Translations under genes and position numbers: made by a program
NCBI GenBank assembly: GCA_963575745.1
Contig: CAUYUJ010002756.1
Span: 1 to 64,000 of the forward strand
Length of the DNA: 64,000 bases
Source of the DNA: Prorocentrum cordatum
Taxonomy: Eukaryota > Sar > Dinophyceae > Prorocentrales > Prorocentraceae
Direction: 5' to 3'
In this document: positions 1 through 9,539 of the stretch, in pieces
Layout: every line of letters starts with the position of its first letter
Numbering within the stretch: the first letter of the stretch is position 1
Notes under the pieces: model-generated
What the model was told of the DNA's origin: nothing
Database searches by the model: none
What the model saw: only the letters and a program-made list of their open reading frames with translations

Positions 1-75
1 GATGTCGCAGCATGGCATAGCATTACATGGCATAGCATGGTGTTGAAGATCTACGTGTGGCATAACATAGCACGG
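1..75. repeat. Degenerate CATGGCATAG-type short tandem repeat
   Basis: Irregular repetition of CATGGCATAG and close variants. A similar motif recurs at about 56125-56265. No coding signal. Confidence 0.5.
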
Positions 76-240
76 CCTGGCGACGCCTCAAAGTGGCCCA
101 ACAAATCAACGAATCGACACCGACTGTACTCACTCCCGATGTTTTTTTCGGGAGGCCATTTTCTAGATTTTGGGGTCTGGTTGGAAGGACCGAAAACCAT
201 GCCGTGGCATGGCACTGGAAGAAGTGGCGCCAGCGCTGCA

Positions 241-356
241 GCGGGAGCACGATTCGGGACGAGCGGAAGCGCGGAAATGAGGCCAGCCCTTCAGCGGGAG
301 CACGATTCGGAACAAGCAGAAGCGCGAAAATGAGGCGACCGCTTCAGCGGGAGCAG
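241..356. repeat. 53-bp tandem repeat, about 2.2 copies
   Basis: The block GCGGGAGCACGATTCGG starts at 241 and again at 294, and a partial third copy starts at 347. Open frames crossing it are repeat-driven. The 75-240 stretch before it shows nothing recognisable. Confidence 0.75.
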
Positions 357-552
357 TGTTTCGAATGAAAACCCGTCGAAAACCAATGTCCAGGGAATCC
401 TGTGTGTAAAAAACAGTGCGCGGAGGGGGGCCGGATATCTTCCGGACGTCATGAGGGGAGAGAGGAGAGTAGTATTCATATTGTGTAATTGTGGGGGAGG
501 AGGAGGAGGGCGAGGAGAAAGGGACGGAAGTAATTCTCTTCACAGCACCTCT

Positions 553-680
553 TGCGGCCCCCCCCCTCGGTGGCGACATGTGGCGACGATAGGGGCGAAT
601 AGCCCAGGGCCGAGCATTAAACATATTTGCCCAAGAGCCTTGCCGAAGGCATGGACCATCGGCGCCCCTGGATACATATA
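553..680 (-). repeat. Dispersed repeat R1 (GGTCCATGCCTTCGGC family)
   Basis: The reverse complement matches 16648-16765 (plus) over about 110 bp, including GGTCCATGCCTTCGGC and CCCCTATCGTCGCCAC. A weaker copy lies at 19940-20020. No tRNA-like A/B boxes are visible, so a SINE origin cannot be asserted. Confidence 0.6.
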
Positions 681-709
681 TTGCTCTTCTCAGGGCTATT
701 CGCGGGGGA

Positions 710-1010
710 GGGGGAGGAGGAGGGAACGTGGAGAGAGGAGGAGAGGGAAAGGAGGAGGGGGAGAGGAGGAGGAGGAGGAGGAGGAGGAGGACGGAGAAGG
801 AGGAAGAAGAGGACCAGAGAGAAGTCTTGTAGTTTTGGGCTCCGCCCAGGATCATCCAAGGTAGGGCGCCCTTAGGGCTCTAAGAAGATAAAGTGGAAGA
901 CGGATGAAACTATCAAGGGCACAGTTGGACTGTTAACAGACGCCCGCAGGAGGAGGAGGAGCAGGAATAGGAGGAGGAGGAGGAGCAAAAGTAGGAGGAG
1001 GAGGGACCAG
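710..1010. repeat. GGA-rich purine tract
   Basis: Imperfect (GGA)n on the plus strand, purest at 745-791 and resuming at 948-1010. Long open frames on both strands here are glutamate, arginine, glycine or proline homopolymer artefacts. Confidence 0.85.
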
Positions 1011-1320
1011 GGACCAGCTGGGTCTATCGTCCGCGGTGAGACGGACTATGGCCGCGGGGTCGGCCAGGCGGGAGGTCTAGCGGCTAGGCGCAGCAGCCTA
1101 GCGCATATGAACGCCGTGCAAGGCAGAGGCACGGCGGCGGCTCACAGCCGCGGCGTGCTCGACGCCCAGAGGCGGAGCACGGACCATGGAGGGCAGGCCG
1201 CGGGTCCCGAGGAGGGGGGGGCGCGACACAGGGACCTGCGGAGGACGCGCGAGCAACCTTCCCAACCTTCCCAGCAGACCCTGGACGCCACCCGCCAAAC
1301 GCGAGGGCGCCTAGTCTCCG

Positions 1321-1960
1321 CTAGGTGGGAGGCTCGCGCCCTGCCAGGACGGAGTCGCGGTACCAAGCCTGGCCCGCGGCGGCCTTGCCCTTGCAAGGCA
1401 GCAGCAAAGATCGGAAGTGCGGAGCCTCGATCGACGCCCGAGCTCCGCACCTCCTGCACACGATGTGGGTCCCTGCAGCCTCCACAGCATGCTCGAGGTG
1501 CAAGAAAGTCGGCGGGGGCCTAGGCGGGGCCGTGCTGTCCGCTCCCTCTCCAGCCAGCTCTGGGTGCTCCAGCGCGTGTCGAACGGCCTCGCACCGAGCT
1601 CTCGGCAGCGCGTGACCCCGCCTTGCCGCCCGCACCGTCGCAAGGAACAGGTGCAGCGGCGTGGGCCTGCAAATTGCGCCAGGCTTCTCGAGCTTCGCTC
1701 GGCTGGCCTTCGTGCGCGCTGAGCTGTGGCACCACGTGCACCTCACTCCCCCGCCACCCCGCTCCGACACCACCTCCTCCAAGTCGTGAGCAAGCAGGCT
1801 CAGCTGGGGCGGGATCGGCTCCCTCGGCTTAGCGCGAGCAGCGATCTCTGGTGCGCTGGCGGCGGCCAGCTGTGCAGCTCGGCTGACGAATTCGACAGTC
1901 TTCATCGCATCCTGAAACTTCGCTCGCACATTAGAGGTGACCACCTCCGACAGCTCGTCG
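1321..1960 (-). pseudogene. LINE-type retrotransposon ORF2 C-terminal remnant with two Cys-rich motifs
   Basis: The minus strand is open for over 200 codons with non-repetitive composition. It contains a CxxC motif with following Cys (CTWCHSS, about 1710-1690) and, nearer the end, IVCRRCGARAS followed by LLLPCKGK (about 1460-1385), then a stop at 1321. Paired zinc-binding motifs of the form H..C..CGA....L...C are typical of the C terminus of dinoflagellate LINE polyproteins. A second, more decayed example lies at 18.2-19.2 kb. Upstream on the minus strand the frame runs into GGA/CT microsatellite, so reverse transcriptase is absent and this is a fragment. An unrelated zinc-binding host exon is possible. 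Confidence 0.45.
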
Positions 1961-2180
1961 GAGGAAGAGGAGGAGGAGGAGGAGGAAGAGGAAGAGGAGG
2001 AGGAGGAGGAGGAGGAGGAGGAAAGAAAGGTATTCCTCCTCCCTTCTTCCCCTTCTTCCCCTCTCTCTCTCTCTCTCTCCGCGCCCGTGCGCTCGAGAGA
2101 GAGAGAGAGAGAGGAGGAGGAGGAGGAGGAGGAGGAGGAGGAGGAGGAGGAGGAGGAGGAGGAAGAAGAAAAGATGTTTT
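1960..2180. repeat. Paired (GGA)n tracts with (CT)n and (GA)n
   Basis: (GGA)n at 1961-2022 and 2105-2165, separated by a (CT)n/(GA)n stretch near 2055-2115. The flanking block is itself duplicated (CTCCTCCCTTCTTCCCC at about 2034 and 2183; CGCCCGTGCGCTCGAGA at about 2081 and 2240), so this is a two-copy unit of roughly 150 bp. No gene. Confidence 0.8.
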
Positions 2181-2504
2181 CCTCCTCCCTTCTTCCCCGT
2201 CTTCTTTTTTTTTGTTTCTCTCTCTCTCTCTCTTTCCACGCCCGTGCGCTCGAGAACGCGCGCGCGCGGGGGCTGGGAGAAAGAGAAGGATAGTCTGTGA
2301 AGAGTGCGATGATCTGTGAAGCGGAGATCGTCGCAAGTCTGAGCGTCACTCAAGAAGGCTCCCCCCTACAGTCCAGGTCGCGGTCGCTCCTGGGACGCAA
2401 CTTCGGAGTGAGGGGGCCCAGCGGTCCTACACTGTCCCTGGGTGCGGGGCTGAAGTGGGGCGCCGTGGTGCGGATTCCTGCTCGCGCCCGCCCCGCCCCG
2501 TGAC

Positions 2505-2575
2505 CCGCCCGAGGCCCACCCGCGACCCATGCCCGCGACCCACGCCAGCGACCCACGCCGGCGACCCACCCCCAC
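2505..2575. repeat. Short tandem repeat GCGACCCACGCC-like
   Basis: About five imperfect copies of a 13-14 bp unit. The rest of 2290-3156 is GC-rich sequence in which I see no supported gene. Confidence 0.6.
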
Positions 2576-3286
2576 GCAGAGCGTCAGGAAAGCACCTGCT
2601 GCGGGCTGGTTGTGTTGAAGTGGGCGCCCGCGGCGGGCTTCTCTCTGCGTTGGCGCCCGAGGCCCGCGACCTGCCCACGCCCCGCCCCGCGACCCTGCCA
2701 CGCTGTCTTGCAACAAAAAGGACCGGCGCGGGCGCCGGGCCGGCTGTTTCGAGCACATACGCAGCCAACCAGCATAGTAAAGACGAGCGGCGTTCCAAGG
2801 TTACCCCTGCATCCTTCCCCCTCGGCCCATCCTTGGCCGCTGTCGCTGCCCGCGCCCCGCTCACAAAGTGTCGGCATGGCCTTCCGATGCCCTTGCATCC
2901 GTATCGTGCGTCCTTATCGTACGGGTTGACTGTGTCGGCGCCTGGGGCTTCTTTGCATTGGCGCTTGAGCCCCGCAGCCCCAGCAAGCCGGCAAGGGAGC
3001 CTAGACGCCCCCTCAGTTTTGTCCGCAGTCAGGGGGGTTAGGCAATGTGGTGTTAGGTTGTTGTTTGCTTCGCTGGCTCCAATTACGCCGCTACCACCGA
3101 TGGGCGGAGCGCGTACTCGCACACGTCTGCATCACAGGTATCCATCGGAATTATTGTTAAGTCGGGCGCATCCCCCTACAGGGGGATTTTCGACGAAACA
3201 TATAAAATACCCTAACAATACTCCAGAATGGTCAAAAAATATTTTAAAGATAGTCCCCAGATTATTTTTTGACTATTTTTGAATAT

Positions 3287-3291
3287 TCCCC
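3287..3291. other. Target-site duplication of the copia element, left copy (TCCCC)
   Basis: TCCCC directly precedes the left LTR and recurs at 11480-11484 directly after the right LTR. A 5-bp duplication is standard for Ty1/copia integrase. Confidence 0.85.
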
Positions 3292-3440
3292 TCAACTGAC
3301 GGCTGCCGCCGTCGAGAGAAAGCTGAAAGTCTTTTCTGCCCGAAACTCAAGAGCTCTGAAACCGAAACGGTTGCGGTCGAATCGGCGTCGGCGTGAGAGG
3401 GGCAGCTCGGGGGGCCAGGGGGACAGTGTCCATTTCAACA
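3292..3440 (-). repeat. 3' LTR of the copia element (149 bp)
   Basis: Identical over all 149 bases to 11331-11479 by eye. In element orientation (minus strand) it begins TGTTGAAATGG and ends GTCAGTTGA. The start matches the copia TGTTG consensus; the end is not the usual CA. Identity of the two LTRs indicates a very recent insertion. Confidence 0.95.
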
Positions 3441-3535
3441 CCCGTCCTCGCTGTCATCCTGGCCGAAATCCAGGATTCCGAGCATGGCTTCATTGATACG
3501 GAAGCGGCCCAGTTGGGCCGAATATGAAAGGCGAT

Positions 3536-4141
3536 CTAGGTAGATCGCGAAGCCACGCGGGGCTGGTCCCCGCGCGGAGCACGCCTAGCACAGGACAGGC
3601 TCTCGCGCACAGATGCGACGGGCTGGGTCCTACGCTCATCAGCACGGCGTCGCCATGCAGCACGTATGGCCTCCTTCGTGGCCGCCGCCTCGGAGGAGAC
3701 GGTCATCGTCACGCAGCCGTCGCGCATGGCGTTCGTCAGGTAGCTCCTCTCCGCCTCGAGCTTCGTCAGCGCGTCCGCAAGCTGCACACTGGTATCGCAC
3801 CACTCCAGGTCGACTCCATCTTGGCTTAGAAGCTCTCGAAGCGAGGCCACCACCACTCGAACTCGGCGATCAGCGACCTGACCAGCGTCCGCCAGCAAGT
3901 GGCTCACCAGGCTGTTAGCGTCGTCGAACCACTTGACTGGCATCAACGTCGCACTGTCATGAACCAACTCCGCGATCGGCTGGTCGGGTTTGTCCATCTC
4001 GTAGTACAATGCCCTGATCCACTCAAGCGCCTCCGCGCCTTCGGTCAAACCGTGGGCCTCTGCCGCCATTGATGCTCGGCAAACCCTCCGGATCTTGGAA
4101 CTGCCCCAGTCCAAGAAGTGGGCAGGCCCACCGCCTTCCTT
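3536..4141 (-). CDS. Copia RNase H C-terminal part, downstream of an in-frame TAA
   Basis: Continues the main pol frame after a TAA at 4142-4144. It carries the second half of the RNase H domain: CRASMAAEAHGL (equivalent to the usual SxxxAEY/AEA motif) and, near residue 120, LADALTK, the classic copia RNase H signature. The frame closes at 3536, about 95 bp before the 3' LTR. RNase H removes the genomic RNA strand during reverse transcription. The stop lies at a codon where Gln (CAA) would fit, so it may be a single C-to-T change, readthrough or sequence error. Confidence 0.85.
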   Translation of the reverse strand, partial: KEGGGPAHFLDWGSSKIRRVCRASMAAEAHGLTEGAEALEWIRALYYEMDKPDQPIAELVHDSATLMPVKWFDDANSLVSHLLADAGQVADRRVRVVVASLRELLSQDGVDLEWCDTSVQLADALTKLEAERSYLTNAMRDGCVTMTVSSEAAATKEAIRAAWRRRADERRTQPVASVRESLSCARRAPRGDQPRVASRST

Positions 4142-7100
4142 TTACAGGCCGTTGTCGCACAACAGGCACACAAAACCACACTGCGACCTCACCTTCTCGC
4201 CCAGCGCTCCAAACTTCTTCTCGTCGATGTTGTTGAGGCTGCTGTCGGCGAACACACACCCCCGAAGGTCGGCGTTGTCCTTGATGAAGTCGCTACGGAA
4301 GTGTAGGCACACGTCCTTCGTCTCATGGCAGTACCGCACCAGCTTGTTCATCTCCAGTAGGTCCTGCACCGTCATGGTGTTCTTCTGCTGTGCGAGCCAA
4401 CTGTAGCCGAAAGAAACGTCCATCCGCAGCTGTCGCGAGAGCCATCCCAGTGAACCAATCACCGACCCCGCAAAGCTCTTCTCCTCGTCCGTAGCCAGCG
4501 CCTTGATCTGCTTCCGCCTGGTCGGCAGCATCGGCAATTCCTCCATCTGCTCCACGAAGTGCTGCATCGAGATCTTGATCGAGAAATCCTCTGCCTGCTC
4601 CACGTCCTTGCCGCAATACCTGAAGGGTGGCTTCTCCTCCGTCAAGAGTAGCATCTTCTTGAGCTCGTCCATCGTGTCGCCGTAGAGCTTGCTGTTCGGA
4701 TCTCCGGTCGCGAACAGGTCGTCCACGTATGTGCCGATAAGGCCAACGAGGACGTCACCCTCGAAGAGCATGAAGAAGGCTCTCTCCAAACGGCTCTCCT
4801 GCCACGAGTTGCCGCGCAGCGTCCTTCGTAGCTTACTCCACCACTTCCGCCCAGCATCCTTAGTGCCATAGATCGCCCCGTGGCACACGAACAGGGAGCC
4901 AGGTGGTACTCCAGGAGGCAGTGGTGAGGGCGGTCGTAGCACCAGCATACGGTCAACATCGTCTCCTTGTAGATAGGCGCTCGTCGCATCGAGCTTCGAT
5001 AGTAACCAGTGCTTCCTCGCCGCCGTGCTACAGATCAAGTGAAACACCAGCAGGGAAGATGTGGGCGAGTCCGTCCGGACATGCACCGACTCGTAGCAGC
5101 CGACCGCCACCAGCCTCGACTTCGCCTTGAGCGGTAGCTTGGGGTCGTACTCATTCTTGTTGGTGTGAACCCACCTCGACGGAATAGGCTTCGCCCTTTC
5201 CAGCAGCTCCTTCGCATCATCTCCGATAACCACGGTCACCGCCCTGAAGTTACGCCAGTTCTCCCACTCCTTGGCCATGCTCGCGTCGAACTCCTTCCGC
5301 TCGGCCTTGGTCAGGTCCGTCAGGTTGATCTCCTTCCCGCGGGAGCGTCCCGTCAACCACGCATAGGCTATCCAGCCGTGGCACACCTCGTCCGAGTCAC
5401 ACTCAGCAAGATACGCTCCACCAGCCATGGGGCCGCCACCACGATGTAGTCGAGCGCGGGTCCGCTGGGGCCCGTATCCAGTGAGCCGTTCAGGTAATTC
5501 GGGTGGTTCGGGAAGCCTTGGGAGATCTGGGAGTTCGGAAGGTTCGGGAAGTTCAGGAGGAGGTGGAGTCGCCGTCGCGTCGTTATCCTGGTTCATCTCC
5601 TCCACTTCTCCTTCTCCAGCCTCGCCAGATCCTTGATCAAGCCCGGCAGTTGCTGGGTCGTGTCCCTGACGTAGTACTGGCTCAGGTAGCTCAGCTGCAG
5701 GCTGGTGCTCTGGAACTCCGGGAGTGAGATCCTCTCCAGGTCGCGGATCATCTTGAGATGCGTCGCGCCCTTGTAGTGGTGGGCTCGCCGTGTCAGCTCC
5801 CTCGGCAGGCTGTGTACTGCCCGACGGTGCCTCCGTAGTTCTCGACGCTGGAGGCTCCGGGCGCGGACCAGTCGCGGCAGTAGCCGCCGTAGGTTCCCTG
5901 CCTGGTACCGCAGCAGCTTCGGGATCTTCAGGTGCTCCGTCCTCGAGGCCTTCGCGACGAACGTCCAGGAATCCTCGAGGCCCTCGTGGAAGTGCCGCTC
6001 CACGCTGATCAGCAGGCATCCGATCCCAGGTGATCAACTCGTCCTCCGTCGCGAACCGAAGCTGCTCCGGCCTTGCCAAGACCGTACCGCCGCCATACCG
6101 TAGCCAAATCGCGTGAGGGCTCCCCTGCACGGCCGCAGGTCGGAGCGTGGACTCGATGCCGTCCGCCATCTTCTCGGGGTCGCGGTAGTCGTGGCCGATG
6201 ACACGCGCAACACCGAACCAACGATGGTACAGGGCAGGAGACTCACCCGGCCTGACATGGGTGCGCCTGAAGTAGACGTAGGCGCCCACAGGGAACGGCC
6301 CTCTCGTAGGTGTCGATCTCGCCAGCTTGGCCCTCCTCACGCGACTGTCGTTGTCCATCTTCACGAAGGCGACCTTGGCACACTCGCGCCACAACAGGTT
6401 GGATGCCATGGCGGACTCCGGGTCGAGCGCCGCCTCCTGCACCTGGAGCTTCTCGGCCTCCGAGTCCTGAAGCATCGAACCTGGTACCCGCAGGCCGCGA
6501 GTACCTAGTACCCAGTTGGCGGGTGCGTAGCCGTCGTAGATCACCGTCTCGTTGCGCACCTGGTTGACGACGCCGCACACGCTCCTCAGGTCCTTCTCCT
6601 TCGTGATCTGGGCGTCCTGCACCACGCGATGCCACACCTCCTTCCAGACGCCACCTAGCCTCTCGATCCTGCCGAGCTGCTCGTGCGCCTCCAGGGCCGC
6701 ATTCTGGATCTCCACGCCGTTCTCATGCATGTGGGCCAGGAACTCCTTAGCGAACTCCTTGCCGCGGTCCACGAAGATGGACTGGGGCAGCCCAGCCCAG
6801 CTAGCCCACACCGTCAGGAACGTGTCCAACGCGACCTTAGCAGAGGGCGCGTACGTACCCTTGTGGAGATACCAAACAACCTGAAACCTCGTACCGTCGC
6901 AGACTATGTTCAGGAAGGCATGGGTGTTGCCCTCGGCGTCGTGTGCAAACAGCGTGTCCAGCATCACGTGGAAGTTGAACTGGTAGCGACCCGGCATGCG
7001 GACCGGGCGTACATGCTTCGTCCTGATCATGTCGCCACAGGCGTCACACCTGAAGTCCCACACGCAGTCCAGGAACTCCTTCTTGGCACCCGACCTCCTC

Positions 7101-9163
7101 AAGCACCTCACCAGGGTCACGTTGGTCGGGTGGCCGAAGTTGACGTGCAGATTCCTGATGTCGCGCCTGACCGCGGGGTCGTAGGTGAGCCACCTCGCTC
7201 TGCGCTCCTGCTCCTCCTTGGAGAGCACTGGCTCGAGGCCTGCGGCTTGCTCAGCACGAACTCCGTCAGGATCCGTAGCGGGCCCGTGCTCAGGTGGACG
7301 TCCAGGTTCACGGAAGCCCTGACTCCCGTCCTCAGCTGGAGGACGCTTCGGGGGTTGCTTGCCACGCAACCTTCTCTTCTTGGCATCAGGCTGGCTCTCG
7401 ACTGGGAAACTGTCAAGTACACCGAGACCTTGGGATACGTGCGTGTCGATGTCGAGGTCGATCTGCTGCTCGATGGCGTGTAGTACCAGTCTGTCCAGCT
7501 TGTCGGGCCACCTCGCTGCCGCTCTTGTCTTCTTCTGGTTTTCCAACGGCAGGTGGTAGTGATCCCTCGTGCACTTCTCGCCCTGCAAGGCTTCATAGAT
7601 CGCCACGCTGGTGGTCAAGAACCTCATCGGCTTGTAGTGTGCGTCCTTGGTCTCTTCGTCGGCGTAGCCGAGCTGGCACCCGTGCGGAGTACACTCCAGT
7701 AGGAGGCCCTTCTTCACCAGCTCCTGCGTCTTCGCCATCTCGGGTTCGAAGTAGGCACTAGACCCGAGGGGCTGCTCCATCAACACGTGCATCCCGCGCT
7801 TCACCCGGTCGGCGACGATCTGGTCCGAGAGCATGAGTAGTGGCCTCGTCGCTTCCCGAGCTTCTTGAACAGTAGCAGCTGCAGCGCCGCCCTTGGACAA
7901 GTTGCATCGACCCCACTCCCCCCACGGGCCGCAGGGCATGGTGATGACCGTCACGTAGGGGTCCTCCTCCAACAATTGCCTCCGTGCCACTTGGCGTCCC
8001 TTCCTGGTAGCGCCGTCCCAGCAGTCTTCGATATCCAATGGCTGGCCGCAGTTGTAGCCGAAGGAGGTGGAGGCGAGTAGAGTGAGGCCGAACTGGCCGC
8101 AGAAGAGCTGCTTCAGCAAGGTTTTGCCTCTAGGTAGCCTCCGCTTCCTGTCGATATTGCCCGTCATGATGTCGAGCGTCCTGGACTCGATGGTGTACAG
8201 GTCGTCATGCATGGCCTTCATCTTCTTAGCACGCCTGGAGCTGGCCATCCTGATGGACCTGTCGCCGTCCCAGTCGATCTCGTTGGGGTTCTCGGAGACC
8301 GTCTCCGTCGCCATGACCTCCGCGGTCGGGATCACGATCTCCGCCTCCGGGTACTCCGTCATGTCGAAGCCGCCGCCGAGCCCGTCCTCGGCGATGTAGG
8401 TCTGGAACTCTGGGCCGAAGACCTCGGGATCCGGGAAGTCCAGCAAGCTGACGCCCAGGTGGCCGCCGCTGGTCTTGAATAGGGGGACGTTGTAGGCGCC
8501 GATCTCCGTGAAGTCAGCGACCGCGTTAGCCACGTCGATGACCTTCCCTAGCTTCGACTGGGTGTCCTTGGAGATTAGCAGGGGGGCGTCCTGATCGAGC
8601 TCCGCCGACTCGATCGCGAACGGGTTGTTGGCGATCCCAGCCGGCATGTTGTAGACCGTATCGCTGTACGCATCGCCGCCGACCCCTCGGAACCTGGTCT
8701 GCTGGGACCTGGGAATCGGCTTGAGCTTCCGGTCGAGTAGCTCCTTCTCGTACCTGATCCTCCAGGGCGTACCGTGCATGGTCATCTGGCAGGCTGTGTC
8801 AAGCACAGCGGTGCCAGGCGGGTCCCTGGAACTGGAACCGTAGGCCTCGACGTCGTCCTTGGAGCCGTTGACCATCAGCACCTGGAACGGCCCGTCCTCA
8901 TGCTGAGAGGGGGGGTCCCACTCGCCCAGCGCCATCAGGTAGATAAGGAACCAGGCTAAGCGGTACTGGTCGACGGTGAGCCGAGTCGGGTCGCTGGACA
9001 TCGCGTGCCTGATGAGAGCGTTGCCATACGCCCGTGCAGCGTCACCGCCGTCCACGAACTCGGAGAACGTGTAGCCCCTGTACTTGCCGGCCATGATCTT
9101 CTCACCGCCGAGTGGTACCTGCTCGGTATCGAGACCCTTGACGTCCTGGTCGAAGTCCGCGGG
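4142..9163 (-). CDS. Ty1/copia pol polyprotein (protease-like, methyltransferase-like, integrase, reverse transcriptase)
   Basis: One open frame following an in-frame TAG at 9164-9166; the first Met is at 9094, giving 1650 residues. Numbering from it: protease-like DTACQ at 99-103; methyltransferase-like region about 325-520 (MPCGPWG near 386, LMEQPLGS near 438); integrase HHCC (H650, H655, C683, C686) and catalytic D713, D776, E811 (62- and 34-residue spacing); a Pro/Glu-rich linker 1040-1205; reverse transcriptase with KLDATSAYLQ near 1367 and YVDD at 1456-1459; start of RNase H with ADSS near 1616. Integrase before reverse transcriptase defines Ty1/copia order. The product would act in cytoplasmic virus-like particles and then the nucleus to copy and insert the element. 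The frame ends at a TAA inside RNase H. Confidence 0.95.
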   Translation of the reverse strand, partial: PADFDQDVKGLDTEQVPLGGEKIMAGKYRGYTFSEFVDGGDAARAYGNALIRHAMSSDPTRLTVDQYRLAWFLIYLMALGEWDPPSQHEDGPFQVLMVNGSKDDVEAYGSSSRDPPGTAVLDTACQMTMHGTPWRIRYEKELLDRKLKPIPRSQQTRFRGVGGDAYSDTVYNMPAGIANNPFAIESAELDQDAPLLISKDTQSKLGKVIDVANAVADFTEIGAYNVPLFKTSGGHLGVSLLDFPDPEVFGPEFQTYIAEDGLGGGFDMTEYPEAEIVIPTAEVMATETVSENPNEIDWDGDRSIRMASSRRAKKMKAMHDDLYTIESRTLDIMTGNIDRKRRLPRGKTLLKQLFCGQFGLTLLASTSFGYNCGQPLDIEDCWDGATRKGRQVARRQLLEEDPYVTVITMPCGPWGEWGRCNLSKGGAAAATVQEAREATRPLLMLSDQIVADRVKRGMHVLMEQPLGSSAYFEPEMAKTQELVKKGLLLECTPHGCQLGYADEETKDAHYKPMRFLTTSVAIYEALQGEKCTRDHYHLPLENQKKTRAAARWPDKLDRLVLHAIEQQIDLDIDTHVSQGLGVLDSFPVESQPDAKKRRLRGKQPPKRPPAEDGSQGFREPGRPPEHGPATDPDGVRAEQAAGLEPVLSKEEQERRARWLTYDPAVRRDIRNLHVNFGHPTNVTLVRCLRRSGAKKEFLDCVWDFRCDACGDMIRTKHVRPVRMPGRYQFNFHVMLDTLFAHDAEGNTHAFLNIVCDGTRFQVVWYLHKGTYAPSAKVALDTFLTVWASWAGLPQSIFVDRGKEFAKEFLAHMHENGVEIQNAALEAHEQLGRIERLGGVWKEVWHRVVQDAQITKEKDLRSVCGVVNQVRNETVIYDGYAPANWVLGTRGLRVPGSMLQDSEAEKLQVQEAALDPESAMASNLLWRECAKVAFVKMDNDSRVRRAKLARSTPTRGPFPVGAYVYFRRTHVRPGESPALYHRWFGVARVIGHDYRDPEKMADGIESTLRPAAVQGSPHAIWLRYGGGTVLARPEQLRFATEDELITWDRMPADQRGAALPRGPRGFLDVRREGLEDGAPEDPEAAAVPGREPTAATAATGPRPEPPASRTTEAPSGSTQPAEGADTASPPLQGRDASQDDPRPGEDLTPGVPEHQPAAELPEPVLRQGHDPATAGLDQGSGEAGEGEVEEMNQDNDATATPPPPELPEPSELPDLPRLPEPPELPERLTGYGPQRTRARLHRGGGPMAGGAYLAECDSDEVCHGWIAYAWLTGRSRGKEINLTDLTKAERKEFDASMAKEWENWRNFRAVTVVIGDDAKELLERAKPIPSRWVHTNKNEYDPKLPLKAKSRLVAVGCYESVHVRTDSPTSSLLVFHLICSTAARKHWLLSKLDATSAYLQGDDVDRMLVLRPPSPLPPGVPPGSLFVCHGAIYGTKDAGRKWWSKLRRTLRGNSWQESRLERAFFMLFEGDVLVGLIGTYVDDLFATGDPNSKLYGDTMDELKKMLLLTEEKPPFRYCGKDVEQAEDFSIKISMQHFVEQMEELPMLPTRRKQIKALATDEEKSFAGSVIGSLGWLSRQLRMDVSFGYSWLAQQKNTMTVQDLLEMNKLVRYCHETKDVCLHFRSDFIKDNADLRGCVFADSSLNNIDEKKFGALGEKVRSQCGFVCLLCDNGL
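7535..8122 (-). other. Methyltransferase-like domain inside copia pol
   Basis: Residues about 325-520 of pol lie between the protease and integrase. The segment has a GQFGLTLLAS stretch, then TVITMPCGPWGEWG resembling the catalytic PC loop (motif IV) of C5-cytosine methyltransferases, then HVLMEQPLGS resembling the ENV/EQP step, then a C-terminal CTPHGCQ region. The standard motif I (FxGxG) is not obvious, so catalytic activity is uncertain. Cytosine methyltransferase capture by retrotransposons has been reported in dinoflagellates, as I recall. Whether this is that family or a degenerate Rossmann-like domain needs profile searching. Confidence 0.5.
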
Positions 9164-9539
9164 CTACGCCACGTACACGCTGTCCTCCTCCCCAGGCCCG
9201 TCCAGCTCGTGCGAGTAGTCCTCGATCCCTGGGATCTGCTCAAGCTCCTCGTCGTCAGACGGAACCTTCTTCTCCCTCGCGGGCTTCATCTCCCTCGCGG
9301 GCTTGGTCACCAGCTCTGGCGCCAGCTCCTTGGACTTAGGGATGCTCTGGTACACCTTGAAGACTCTCTCGGCTTGCTTCGTCTTCGCTGGGGTAGTGCG
9401 CGAGTAGATGACCCTGCCCTTCGGGGTGAACAGTAGGGTGGCCTCGAGGTACTTCCAGAGCTCCTCGCCACTAGACCTGCGGGCCTTGGCCACGTGGATT
9501 CCGGTCCGGTTGGGCAGGCACCAGTGGCAAGTGAGGTAC
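9164..9539 (-). CDS. Copia gag-pol junction segment, same frame as pol, ended by TAG
   Basis: About 125 codons in the same frame as the long pol frame, closed by one TAG at 9164-9166 (codons YVA-stop-PADFDQD). It begins where the gag frame stops making sense (about 9540), with YLTCHWC and then AKARRSSGEELWKYLEA. The EPCKH in the upstream gag frame and the CHWC here probably form one zinc-binding motif split by a frameshift. A normal element would read gag through this segment into pol, so the shift and the TAG are either recoding sites or damage. Confidence 0.7.
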
